Position numbers and translations under genes: made by a program. Below the pieces are notes generated by a model. That model did not search any database. It saw only the letters and a list, made by a program, of their open reading frames with translations, and was not told the DNA's origin. DNA of 64,000 nt from Vreelandella sulfidaeris. Lineage in GTDB: Bacteria; Pseudomonadota; Gammaproteobacteria; Pseudomonadales; Halomonadaceae. Shown piece after piece: positions 32,184 to 40,744 of this stretch (position 1 is the first letter of the stretch; each line of letters opens with the position of its first letter). The DNA is taken from contig AP019514.1 in assembly GCA_007182875.1 (NCBI GenBank), positions 3,224,001 to 3,288,000 on the forward strand. Reading direction: 5' to 3'.

Positions 32184-33118
32184 TTAACGAGTTGCCGGGT
32201 GATGTTCAGCCCAGTGACGGGCGATATCGACCCGGCGAGCGACCCAAACACGGTCGTGGGTTTCGATGTAATCCAAAAAGCGCTGCAGCGCGCGAAAACG
32301 CCCGGGCGACCCAACAAGCGGCAATGCATGCCTATTGATAACATTTTGGGCGCCTCCTCCCCTTCTGCGTAAAGTACATCAAAAGCATCGCGCAGGTAGG
32401 TAAAGAAGTGATCCGCGGTGTTAAAACCTTGCGGCGCGGCAAAGCGCATATCGTTGCTGTCCAGGGTGTAGGGCACAATCAGGTGGTTGTGGTCACTGCC
32501 CTGACTATCGGTCACCTGGGTCCAGAAAGGCAAATCATCGCCGTAGTAGTCGCTATCGTAAAGGAAACCGCCCTCATCCAGAACTAAGCGTCGGGTATTG
32601 GGACTGTCGCGGCCGGTATACCAACCCTGGGGTTTTCGCCGTAGAGGCGCTGAAAAATCTCCATGGCCTGTTGAAGGTGTTGCCGCTCAACGTGCTCGGA
32701 GACTTCCTGATAGTGAATCCAGCGGTAGCCGTGGCAGGCAATCTCGTGGCCCAGCTCTTTAAATGCAAGAGCCACATCCGGGTTGCGCTCCAGCGCCATG
32801 GCAACGCCAAACACGGTGAGCGGCAAATCACGCTTCTCAAATTCACGCAGAATGCGCCATACCCCAGCACGGGAGCCGTACTCGTAGATCGACTCCATGC
32901 TCAGGTGGCGATCAGGATAAGCCGGTGCGCCGATGATTTCTGACAGGAACTGCTCGGAGCCTGAATCGCCATGCAGCACACAGTTCTCGCCGCCCTCTTC
33001 GTAATTGAGCACGAACTGAACGGCAATTTTGGCCTTGTTGGGCCAGTTGGCGTGGGGTGGATTACGCCCGTAACCGATTAAGTCGCGTGGGTAATGGCTC
33101 TTAGAGGGATGACGACAT
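32184..33118 (-). CDS. puuE: Allantoinase PuuE (polysaccharide-deacetylase fold), about three frameshifts
   Basis: Cofactor-independent-type allantoinase that opens allantoin to allantoate; about 311 residues. N-terminus from ATG 33118 (AAGGAG upstream), break near 33105, then SHYPRDLIGYGRNPPHANWP and VQFVLNYEEGGENCVLHGD, which are diagnostic for PuuE rather than for chitin deacetylases. HEIACHGYRWIHYQEV carries active-site residues. Breaks near 32610 and 32310; the end reads VWVARRVDIARHWAEHHPAT. A perfect TTTGTATACAAA lies about 70 bases upstream. Confidence 0.9.
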
Positions 33119-33188
33119 AGCTAGCTCCTTTTATGCCTATTTCTGGCTCGTCACTGGCGAATGAGCAGCCCAGCGATGCAGAAAATTA

Positions 33189-33200
33189 TTTGTATACAAA
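33189..33200. promoter_or_regulatory. Perfect TTTGTATACAAA operator upstream of puuE
   Basis: A 12-base perfect palindrome in the divergent puuE / racemase promoter region, one of five sites of this type. Confidence 0.7.
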
Positions 33201-33380
33201 ATAGCGAGATTAATAACGGACCGCAACGCGGCCGGACGCTAATCCCTGACACTCATAGCGTTTCTAAGTTAAAACATCGTTAAGCTGTTGAATCCTGAAC
33301 AATTGGTCAAACTTTAAGCGGGACATTTTATCGTCTATTCACGTTTAGAGGCTTGCGTAAGGCTAGAAACCGCCCTATTT

Positions 33381-33390
33381 TTGTATACAA
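33381..33390. promoter_or_regulatory. Perfect TTGTATACAA operator upstream of the racemase gene
   Basis: A 10-base perfect palindrome 35 bases before the GTG of the racemase gene; a degenerate TTGTTTACATA follows at about 33403. Confidence 0.7.
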
Positions 33391-33425
33391 GAAAATTTAT
33401 ATTGTTTACATACGGATTGCTCAAC

Positions 33426-34188
33426 GTGCATATACGCATCATTAACCCTAACACCACGGCTTCCATGACCGCTGCTATGGGTCAGGCAGCACAGCAGCAG
33501 GCGGGGCCAGGCACCACGGTCAGCGCTTCCCAGCCTGACGCAGGCCCGGTTTCGATCGAAAGCCATTTTGACGAAGCGATCAGCGCGGTGGGGGTTGCCG
33601 AAGAGGTGCTTAAAGGCGAGCGCGAAGGCGGCATCGATGCCTACGTGGTGGCCTGTTTCGGCGACCGGGCTTGCTCGCTGCCCGCGAACTCACCCGCGCA
33701 CCCGTGATTGGCATTGCCGAAGCGGCTTTTCATATTGCCACCCTGGTGAGCACCCGTTTTCTATTGTGACCACCTTGGGCCGCACCGGCATTATTGCCGA
33801 GCACTTGCTACAGCAGTACGGCTTTAGCCACCACTGCCGCCGCATTCGCGCTGCGGAAATTCCGGTGTTGGATCTTGAGCACCACCCTGAAGCGGCGTTT
33901 ACACGCATTGTTGAAGAGTGCTGCCGCGCCCGGGATGAAGACGGCATTGGCGCCATCGTTCTAGGCTGCGGCGGCATGGCGAATTTGACCCAGGAGATCA
34001 GCCGCGAAGTCGGCCTACCGGTAGTGGAAGGTGTTAGCGCTGCGCTAAAACTGGCGGAATCACTGGTCGGTTTAGGTCTGTATACCAGCAAGCACGGTGA
34101 TCTCGCCTACCCACGGCCGAAAGCGTTCACTGGCAAGTTTGCTGGGCTTACTGACCTTGCGCTACCGCTTAAGCCATCAACGCTCTAA
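33426..34188 (+). CDS. Asp/Glu/hydantoin racemase family protein (probable allantoin racemase), two frameshifts
   Basis: About 253 residues. N-terminus from GTG 33426: HIRIINPNTTASMTAAMGQA. Catalytic cysteine motifs are VVACFGD and IVLGCGGMANL. Breaks near 33665 and 33750; between them the frame reads LLAARELTRAPVIGIAEAAF. Family members racemise hydantoins and allantoin; placed opposite puuE and under the same palindrome, it is best read as allantoin racemase, converting (S)- and (R)-allantoin for PuuE. Confidence 0.87.
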
Positions 34189-34335
34189 AAACAACGTCTC
34201 ACAAAACCATGACTCAAAACATTTAATAACAATAGATTAAGAAACACGAACGTCCAATAGCACGCCACGCCGCAAGCGTTTCCCGATGTTAAATCGGGGA
34301 TTAATAAAACCGATAATCTTGCGAGGGACGACACC

Positions 34336-35684
34336 ATGAGCGCTTCAACCTCGGCTCTTGCGTCAGACGACCGATCCGATGCTGGATCAAAAGCAATAGG
34401 GGCGGAGAGCTTAGCCCCGCAACACACCCGGATTATGGGGCGTAGCTCCTATTTTCTGGCCTGGTTCGGCGGCTGCGTTTCCATTGGCACCTTCGCCATG
34501 GGCTCAAGCGTGGTCGGCACCTTAAACCTGTTACAAGCCACCCTGGCCATCGCCATCGGGTGCTTTGTGATCGGTATAGCTCTCGCCATTAACGGGGCCG
34601 CGGGCTACAAGTACGGCATTCCGTTTATGGTGCAGGCGCGCGCTTTCGGCTTTACCGGCACGCGTCTGCCAGGCCTCGTGCGCGCGGTACCGGCGGTAGT
34701 GTGGTACGGCTTTCAAAGCTGGATTGGCGCCGGGGCACTCAATATGGTGTCGGCTACCCTGTTCGGTTTCGACAACCTTATCTTCTACTTCATTACCTTC
34801 CAGTTTCTGCAAATCGGCCTGTCGGTGATGGGCTTCCAGGGCATCAAGTGGTTAGAGAATATCGGCAGCGCCTTTATCCTCGCCTCGCTGGTGTATATGT
34901 TCTACGCCACGGTGCAGCGCTATGGCGATGAGCTTTCCGCCAGCCTGCTGACCATGGAAGGCTCCTGGGGCATGCCGTTCTGGGGCGCGACCATGCTGTT
35001 CCTGGGTATCTACAGCACCATGATGCTCAACGTCAGCGACTACTCCCGCGAGCACAAGAAGGGCACCGCCCAGAGCCTGCTGACCACCATCTACGCCATG
35101 TCGATTCTACCCTGCACACTGTTTATGGGCTTGATCGGCTATATGGTCTCCCAAGCCACCGGCACCGCCGACCCTATCCAGGTGTTTGCCAACGCCGTCG
35201 ACAACACCGCTGTTAATGACCACCCTGCTGTTTATCGCCTTCGCCCAAGTCACCACCAACGTACTCAACAATGTGGTACCGCCCACCTACGTGCTGATGG
35301 ACATCTTCAAGATCAAGTTCTCGGTCGCCACGGTGATCGTTGGCTTGCTGGCCTTCGCCACCTTCCCCCTGGAAACTGGTTCAGCCGGGCTCCGCTGCGG
35401 GCTTACAGCTGTTTGTGCAGACCTACTCCGCCTTCTTAGGCCCCATCTTCGCCATTCTGGTGGTCGATTATTATGTGATTCGCCGACGCACGCTGGATAT
35501 CGACAAACTGTATGACGTTAACGGGCCTTATCAGGGTATTAATCTGGCCGCTTTCATCGCCACGGCGGTGGGCATTGTGGCGGCGCTCTCTTTCTCGGCG
35601 ATCTCGTGGTATGCCAGCCTGATACCCGCCGGTGTTACCTACTACCTGCTTATGAAGTACTGGACTCCCCTGCCAGCGCTTTAG
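34336..35684 (+). CDS. NCS1-family nucleobase/allantoin permease, two frameshifts
   Basis: About 450 residues, twelve membrane segments. ATG 34336 with GAGGGACGACACC upstream. Seen: SYFLAWFGGCVSIGTFAMGS, GYKYGIPFMVQARAFGFTGT (NCS1 hallmark), YSTMMLNVSDYSREHKKGTA and FAQVTTNVLNNVVPPTYVLM. Breaks near 35210 and near 35370, where an extra C in a C run fits; the end includes VDYYVIRRRTLDIDKLYDVN. Sodium- or proton-coupled uptake of allantoin, hydantoin, uracil or cytosine is the family role. Position after the racemase points to allantoin. Confidence 0.9.
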
Positions 35685-35696
35685 TCAGTAACCCCC

Positions 35697-37188
35697 TTGC
35701 CAACCGAAGAGCGAATAAGACGAAAGAGAGCAACGACGTTAGTGACCTGGATATTAAGCACATTGATCCCACGCTATATAACGAGGATCTCGCGCCGCTT
35801 AAACCCCAGGATCGTAACTGGGGCGCGTTTGAGATATTTAACGTTTGGTCTAACGATATCCAGAGCCTGTTTGGTTACACCCTCGCTGCCTCACTGTTTT
35901 TAACCTACGGCCTGAACGGCTGGGCGGTGATGGCTGCGATTATTCTGGCCGGTGTGATCGTGATGTTTCTGGTCAACCTCTCCGGTAAGCCCAGCGTTAA
36001 ATACGGCATTCCTTTTCCCGTGATGGTGCGTGCCAGCATGGGCGTACGCGGCGCGAACCTACCCGCGATGCTGCGTGCCATCGTGGGAATTTTCTGGTAC
36101 GGCGTGCAGACCTACTTCGCCTCCACCGCCGTCACCCTACTCATTACCGCTTTTGTGGGCGCAGGCAGCGGCAGCACCTTCTTGGGGCTTTCCGGCGTGG
36201 CCGGGTGTCGTTTGTGATTGTATGGCTGTTTCAAATCGCGATTTTCTGGCAAGGCATCGATCGCATTAAGCACTTCCTCAACTGGGCAGGCCCGCTGGTC
36301 TACGTGGTGATGTTAGTGCTGATGATCATTGTTTGGTACCAGGCGGGCGGTGAGCTAATCCCTGCCATTGGCACAATTTTTAGCGGTGGCAGTGAAACCA
36401 GCGGCAGCTCAATCGCCGCCTTTATGGCAATTGTGGGCACCATGGTGGCGTATTTCGCAGCAGTGGTGATCAACTTCGGTGACTTCACCCGCTTTGTGAA
36501 AACCGAACGTCAGATGAAGCTGGGTAACCTGCTGGGCTTGCCGCTTAACGTGGCGTTCTTCTCGTTTATCGCGCTGATTATTACCGCGGGGACTTTGGTG
36601 CTGTTTGGCGAGGCGCTGACCAACCCCGCCGATATCGTTGAACGGGTAGATTCACTGCCGCTGACGATTATCGCCGCGCTAACCTTCTTTGCCGCCACGG
36701 TCGGCATCAACCTGGTTGCCAACTTCATTCCGCCCGCCTACGACCTCGCCAATCTGTTCCCCAGCAAAATCAGCTTTAAGATGGGCGGCTTGATTACCGC
36801 CGTAATCGCGTTCTTTGTCGGCGCGCTGTGGCTTTCGGTGATCAGCCAGATTGGTGTGCCCGGTTTTGTAAATGCGCTAGGCGCCATCGTCGCGCCCTTC
36901 TACGGCATTATCGTGGTTGATTATTACCTGATTAAGCGCCAGCACCTGAACATGCAGGAGCTGTTCTCATCAGCACCGGGCAGCGCCTATTACTACGTCA
37001 ACGGCTGGAACACCCGCGCCCTTATCGCATTTGGCGTGGCGGCAATGTTCTCGCTCTCTACCGTTTTAGTCCCCGCTCTATCCAGCCTGGGCGGCTACGG
37101 ATGGCTGATTGGCGCAGGCTTGGGTGGGCTGTTCTACTATGGGTTGATGCGGCAGTTTAAGGCGGAGCCTGTGTTGGCTCAGCAGTAG
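35697..37188 (+). CDS. Second NCS1-family permease, frameshifted
   Basis: About 490 residues. Core LAPLKPQDRNWGAFEIFNVW, GKPSVKYGIPFPVMVRASMG, FWYGVQTYFASTAVTLLITA and, after a break near 36205, VVINFGDFTRFVKTERQMKL and YGIIVVDYYLIKRQHLNMQE. The start is unclear: no ATG or GTG lies in frame before DLDIKHIDPTLYNEDLAPLK; TTG 35697 followed by a one-base error near 35720 is the best guess. It directly follows the first NCS1 gene and probably carries a related compound (allantoin, uracil or hydantoin). Confidence 0.87.
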
Positions 37189-37224
37189 GCAAAGGGTCGT
37201 AACTAGCTGATTAGAAGCTCATAC

Positions 37225-37257
37225 AAGCGCCATCGGTTTTGCCGATGGCGCTTTTTT
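37225..37257 (+). terminator. Terminator of the NCS1 permease genes
   Basis: An AAGCGCCATCGG/CCGATGGCGCTT stem with a T-rich loop followed by six T; marks the left edge of the AT-rich island. Confidence 0.93.
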
Positions 37258-37635
37258 AGTGGCGTGCTACCACGGCCAGTTGGGAACCTGCCGATATCCT
37301 CCCATGGCGCTACCAAGCAACGTATTTTGCGGTATCAAAACTCAGCGGAATGAGATATTTTCGAGCTGTAATGCGTGTTTTCTGGTAGGCTCAAAGGCCC
37401 ATATGCTTATTTTTCTGAAAATAATTTGATTAAAACGATTAAAAATAATGATTTGCAATAAGGCTATGTGTGTTTATGTGCAATTTAAAAAAGTGACCTG
37501 GAATGTTTAGGCGCATGCGCAATTTTCTGACGGCCCTTATCAGGATAAGGTGAGTATTTTTATTTTATATCAGACACTTGTAGCGTAATGTTGGTTTTGG
37601 CTTCCCAGGAAAACACGCATGCGTATGAATAAACT
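37258..37635. other. AT-rich non-coding left flank of the cassette array
   Basis: About 380 bases without a credible gene on either strand. It would be the place for attI or for the end of a lost integrase gene, but I see no integrase coding sequence. GCATGCG occurs at about 37513 and 37617. It may supply the promoter for the first cassette. Confidence 0.55.
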
Positions 37636-37663
37636 GTTAGCCATATAGGAGTAATACGATAAT

Positions 37664-37803
37664 ATGGAATACTTGTGGTTAGTAATTCCGGCTTGCATGA
37701 CATTGCTTGTTGTCTTATTCATAAAGGAGAGGAAGCAAAAAATGAAACTCTCACTCAATTAGAAAAGATGGTTTTAAGCATGTTTTTTATGGCGACGGTA
37801 TGA
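37664..37803 (+). CDS. Small single-pass membrane protein, probable frameshift
   Basis: Begins MEYLWLVIPACMTLLVVLFI, a clear transmembrane helix followed by the basic KERKQK. As written it stops at 37762 after 32 residues. If one base is missing in the run of six A near 37739, it continues NETLTQLEKMVLSMFFMATV and stops at 37801-37803, overlapping the ATG of the TIR gene (ATGA). TAGGAG lies upstream at about 12 bases. I recognise no family. Position as first gene of the TIR cassette suggests a membrane partner, which is inference. Confidence 0.5.
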
Positions 37804-38512
37804 ATTTTATCGCCTTTAATCTCGTCAATGGATATTTTAGATTTGGTCGCCTTAATTCAGGTGATTTCGCTGAGAGGCCAGTTAATTTCATTACTAATTA
37901 TGAATGGAAATGGGTGGATAGAAACGCCCAACGATTTTCAAATAAGTTCTTTTTATATTTCAGATGTTGAACATTCGATGCATGAAGTCTTTTATAATGA
38001 CAAGGCAAGAAATGCAGAAGTTGAGTGGGCTAAAATTCAAGCTGTTTACAGCGAATGTTGCTCATCCCAGTATCAGGTGGTTGAAAACATGGAACGAAAT
38101 GACAGGTATGATTTTTTGTTTCTCATGCCAGTGAAGATAAGAATGAGTTTGTACGTCCACTTGTTCAAGAGCTTAATAGCCTAGGGTTGAAAGTATGGTA
38201 TGACGAGTTTTCGCTTGAAATAGGTGATAGCTTGAGGCGAACTATTGATCATGGCTTAGGTAATGCAAAATATGGAATTGTTGTTTTATCACCAGCATTT
38301 TTGCAAAGCAGTGGCCTCAGTATGAACTCGATGCCTTAGTAAATAGATCTATGAGCGGCGAGAAATTTATTCTACCCGTTTGGCATGGTGTTCAACATCA
38401 AGAGGTGTCTCAATATAGTCACAGCCTTGCTGACAAAGTTGCTTTTCATCGTCGTCATTAAATATTCAAGAGATGGCATCTGAATTTCTACGGTTACTAC
38501 AAAAATGGCTAA
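37800..38512 (+). CDS. TIR-domain protein on integron cassette, several frameshifts
   Basis: About 235 residues. The N-terminal part (MNFIAFNLVNGYFRFGRLNS, then after a break near 37960 DVEHSMHEVFYNDKARNAEV) is not recognised. The TIR domain begins near 38105: YDFFVSHASEDKNEF, LNSLGLKVWYDEFSLEIGDS, LRRTIDHGLGNAKYGIVVLS and YELDALVNRSMSGEKFILPV. Breaks near 38115, 38300 and 38440 fit a missing T in a T run; a further break near 38503 brings the frame to the TAA in the attC arm. The acidic residue in WYDEFSLEIGDSL corresponds to the catalytic region of NADase TIRs. Bacterial TIR proteins act in NAD depletion or nucleotide signalling during phage defence; that role is inferred here. Confidence 0.8.
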
Positions 38513-38610
38513 CAAACGTCTGCACCGGACAAATTTCCGCTGTCACGTTTTGTGCAAAAACAAGCACAAAAGCTGCCATCAAAATTTGCTCGGTGAGCCG
38601 GGCGTTATGT
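38508..38610 (+). repeat. attC-like recombination site 1
   Basis: Left arm GCTAACAAACGTCTGCACCG pairs imperfectly with right arm CGGTGAGCCGGGCGTTATGT, leaving an unpaired G, and the inner CAAATTT/AAATTTG boxes also pair. Length is about 103 bases. The TAA of the TIR gene lies in the left arm. Confidence 0.8.
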
Positions 38611-38687
38611 GAAGAGTCTCAACGGATGACTGGACAAGAAACACCATAAGATGGTCGTTGGCAGCTTCATAAAAAAGCTGGAAGAAT

Positions 38688-39316
38688 ATGAGTAATAAAA
38701 ATTATAAGCATTTGCAATCTAGTCAATAACAACTTCTTAGCCGGAATCAACCCTGTCAATACAAGCGATGAAGACATAAATTTCACCTTCAATGCTTTCG
38801 TTAATACCTTCCAGTCACTGAAAGACTCTTTAGAAACAGCTACAAGCCAGAAAATTGCTTGGTCATACTTCTCAGAAGTAAGGCACTCTGCATTTTCAAG
38901 GAATGCAGAAATGCCATAACGCATGACGGCATGCAAATCATCAACGCCTACACTGATGGCAAGTATTATATTGCGAGCAATATAGAAAGAATTGACAATA
39001 AAGGGAAATTTATTAGTCTTGAAGCTCCGAGGCAAGACATTCTCACTCTGTGTCTAGAATTCTCTACTGACCTAATGCTTGAAGTCGAAAAATCGCTGAC
39101 GAATACGGCCAAAGCATTCCGACTCAAAGCAATGTAGACAAAATGAAATACATTGCACGGTACATGAACAGCCCTATTGTTCCTGAGTTTGCGCGCATGT
39201 TATTCCAACAAAACCGTGAGATTATCGAGCAGCAATTAGCAGCACATGTCTTCAACCCGGTAGCAGACATTAAAAAGCAAACCGCGAGCATTAGCAGCCT
39301 ATGTGCTCAAACATAA
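38688..39316 (+). CDS. Unrecognised cassette protein, about three frameshifts
   Basis: About 209 residues; start taken as ATG 38688 (GGAAG upstream), with breaks near 38720, 38900 and 39110. Readable segments: NTSDEDINFTFNAFVNTFQS, RHSAFFKECRNAITHDGMQI, INAYTDGKYYIASNIERIDN, RQDILTLCLEFSTDLMLEVE, KMKYIARYMNSPIVPEFARM and IIEQQLAAHVFNPVADIKKQ. It ends at the TAA within attC2. I do not recognise a family. The CRNAITHDG stretch contains an R-N-x3-H pattern like that of HEPN-type proteins, which is only suggestive. Confidence 0.65.
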
Positions 39317-39386
39317 CAATTGGTTAAAATCGTTCGCTGCGCTCACTCGGACGAGCTAAAGCCCGCCCCTTAACCAAATGTTATAC
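39311..39386 (+). repeat. attC-like recombination site 2
   Basis: Left arm ACATAACAATTGGTTAA pairs with right arm TTAACCAAATGTTATAC; about 76 bases with a GC-rich hairpin centre. The arms are almost fully complementary. The stop TAA of the preceding gene is in the left arm. Confidence 0.88.
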
Positions 39387-39402
39387 GTAAAATTGGAATC
39401 CA

Positions 39403-40022
39403 ATGTCAAAAGTAGAAATCGAAGCAAAAATTGAATTTCAGAAGAAATTGGTGAGGCTAACCCTGGAGGTTATCAGCCAGTCAAATTCTCGCGTGTCAAA
39501 TACAAAGCAAGCCCAACTGCCCACATAGACATTAGGCGTTTTCAGCGTGGTTACGATAATGAAGGTGAAAAGCAATATTTCCCTACAAAAGTCGGCTTTA
39601 GGTTTCCAGAGCGTGAGTTTCGTCGGGTGGTAGAGAAATATGCGTTAATGCCTGAAAGCTACGTACACCCAACTATCGTTAAAAGTGCTTTGCTCTATTA
39701 AATAGCGGTGAATTTGATAGTGCGGTTATACAAGCGTTTAAGGCAATAGAAGTGACCACAAGAGAAAAATTAGTGCTCCAGCAGATATGTTTGGAGAACG
39801 TTTGCTAAAAAGCATTCAACCCTGATGATGGCGTTCTAACCAATAAGAACCTACCGAAATCAGAAAGGTGTGCTTTTAAACTACATAACAGGGGCGTTTA
39901 GCTTTTATCGTAACTCTAGCTCACACCGTGATATAGAGCTGGATTTTGTGTCAGCATTTGACAGAATTGCTGTTGCTAGTGATTTAATAAAAGCTATCGA
40001 AGATGCCGAAGCAAACGTATAA
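39403..40022 (+). CDS. PC4-like plus TIGR02391 (Ymh) domain cassette protein, several frameshifts
   Basis: About 205 residues. ATG 39403, 16 bases after the attC junction. N-terminus MSKVEIEAKIEFSEEIGEAN (one early break), then a segment resembling the PC4/p15 nucleic-acid-binding fold: AHIDIRRFQRGYDNEGEKQY, FPTKVGFRFPEREFRRVVEK. The C-terminal half, from HPTIVKSALLYLNSGEFDSA through VIQAFKAIEVTTREK, matches the Ymh/TIGR02391 type, which is HEPN-like; FYRNSSSHRDIELDFVSAFD has an R-x4-H pair as in HEPN nucleases. Breaks near 39440, 39700, 39780 and 39870. The stop is in attC3. A nuclease-based defence or toxin role is an inference. Confidence 0.75.
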
Positions 40023-40099
40023 CAATGCCAGTCAAGTCGACGGCTTTTCGTTCCGCCGTCGGCTCCACTACAAAGCCGCGCTTGCTGGCGGCGTTAAGT
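40017..40099 (+). repeat. attC-like recombination site 3
   Basis: Left arm TATAACAATGCCAGTCAAG pairs with right arm CTTGCTGGCGGCGTTAAGT, with unpaired T residues; inner CGACGGC/GCCGTCGG boxes form a hairpin. About 80 bases. Confidence 0.85.
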
Positions 40100-40194
40100 T
40101 TCCCCCTAGGGCACAGCGTTATGAATACGTTCGCCTTGACGCTCGTGCGTAGTAACGTACACTTTTTAAGAGTTGAACACGCTAGAGGTGCGTC

Positions 40195-40437
40195 ATGAGC
40201 GGAATTACAGCCACTGAGGCACGCAGCAATCTTTACCGGTTGATTGATGAAACTGCCGAGTCTCACCAACCCATCGTCATCATGGGGAAGCGGAACAGGG
40301 CCGTTTTGGTATCCGAAGAAGATTGGTCGGCCATTCAGGAAACGCTTTACCTGCTTTCTGTACCCGGCATGCGGGAGGCTATTCGCGAGGGGATCAACAC
40401 CCCTGTGGCTGAATGCGATGAGGAGCTGGACTGGTGA
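40195..40437 (+). CDS. yefM: YefM/Phd-type antitoxin
   Basis: 80 residues, intact. SGITATEARSNLYRLIDETA and KRNRAVLVSEEDWSAIQETL are the Phd/YefM DNA-binding fold; the acidic tail AECDEELDW binds the toxin. AGAGGTGCGTC precedes the ATG. Its stop overlaps the toxin start by 4 bases (GTGA). The pair normally represses its own promoter, which would lie in 40100-40190. Confidence 0.93.
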   Translation: MSGITATEARSNLYRLIDETAESHQPIVIMGKRNRAVLVSEEDWSAIQETLYLLSVPGMREAIREGINTPVAECDEELDW

Positions 40438-40697
40438 CATGGAAGTTGGCTTACACCAAGCAAGCCCAGAAAGATGCAAAGAAACTTGCCTCCAGCGGCC
40501 TTAAGCCAAAAGCCCAGGAATTGTTGGCAATGATGGTAGAAGATCCCTACCGCAAGCCGCCTCCGTTTGAGAAGCTTATTGGTGACCTTGCGGGAGCCTA
40601 TTCACGCCGCATCAATATTCAGCATCGTCTGGTGTACCAAGTGCTCGAAGACGAGCGAATGGTGAAAGTTTTGAGGCTATGGAGCCACTACGAATAA
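40434..40697 (+). CDS. yoeB: YoeB-type mRNA interferase toxin
   Basis: 87 residues, intact. Begins MTWKLAYTKQAQKDAKKLAS from GTG; PPPFEKLIGDLAGAYSRRIN, QHRLVYQVLEDE and the terminal LRLWSHYE are hallmarks of YoeB, with catalytic Glu, Arg and His present. Cleaves mRNA at the ribosome. Toxin-antitoxin genes are common cargo in chromosomal cassette arrays, where they stabilise the array. The stop is followed by a possible truncated attC left arm (ACATAACCAGCC). Confidence 0.93.
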   Translation: MTWKLAYTKQAQKDAKKLASSGLKPKAQELLAMMVEDPYRKPPPFEKLIGDLAGAYSRRINIQHRLVYQVLEDERMVKVLRLWSHYE

Positions 40698-40744
40698 TAC
40701 ATAACCAGCCGCTGTAGCCGAACAATTTTTCCACTGCGTTGAGG

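Larger units (their letters stand above)
37636..40099 (+). mobile_element. Integron cassette array, three cassettes with attC-like sites
   Basis: Junction sequences G/TTAGCC (37636), G/TTATGT (38604), G/TTATAC (39380) and G/TTAAGT (40093) bound three units. The left attC arm of each unit, GGCTAAC, ACATAAC and GTATAAC, is the exact reverse complement of the seven-base junction at that unit's own 5' end. This is the arrangement expected for gene cassettes excised and inserted at G^TTRRRY. All genes run rightward and their stop codons lie inside the attC left arm. Composition is AT-richer than the flanks. No integrase is in the window, so this is either part of a larger integron or a CALIN (attC cluster lacking an integrase). 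Confidence 0.85.

Noticed and set aside
37570..37758. Minus-strand frame of 62 codons left of the TIR gene
   Set aside because: No ribosome-binding site and it crosses the cassette junction at 37636.
38667..39035. Minus-strand open frame of 122 codons in cassette 2
   Set aside because: Opposite to the cassette direction; the plus-strand reading, after frame repair, ends exactly in the attC arm as expected.
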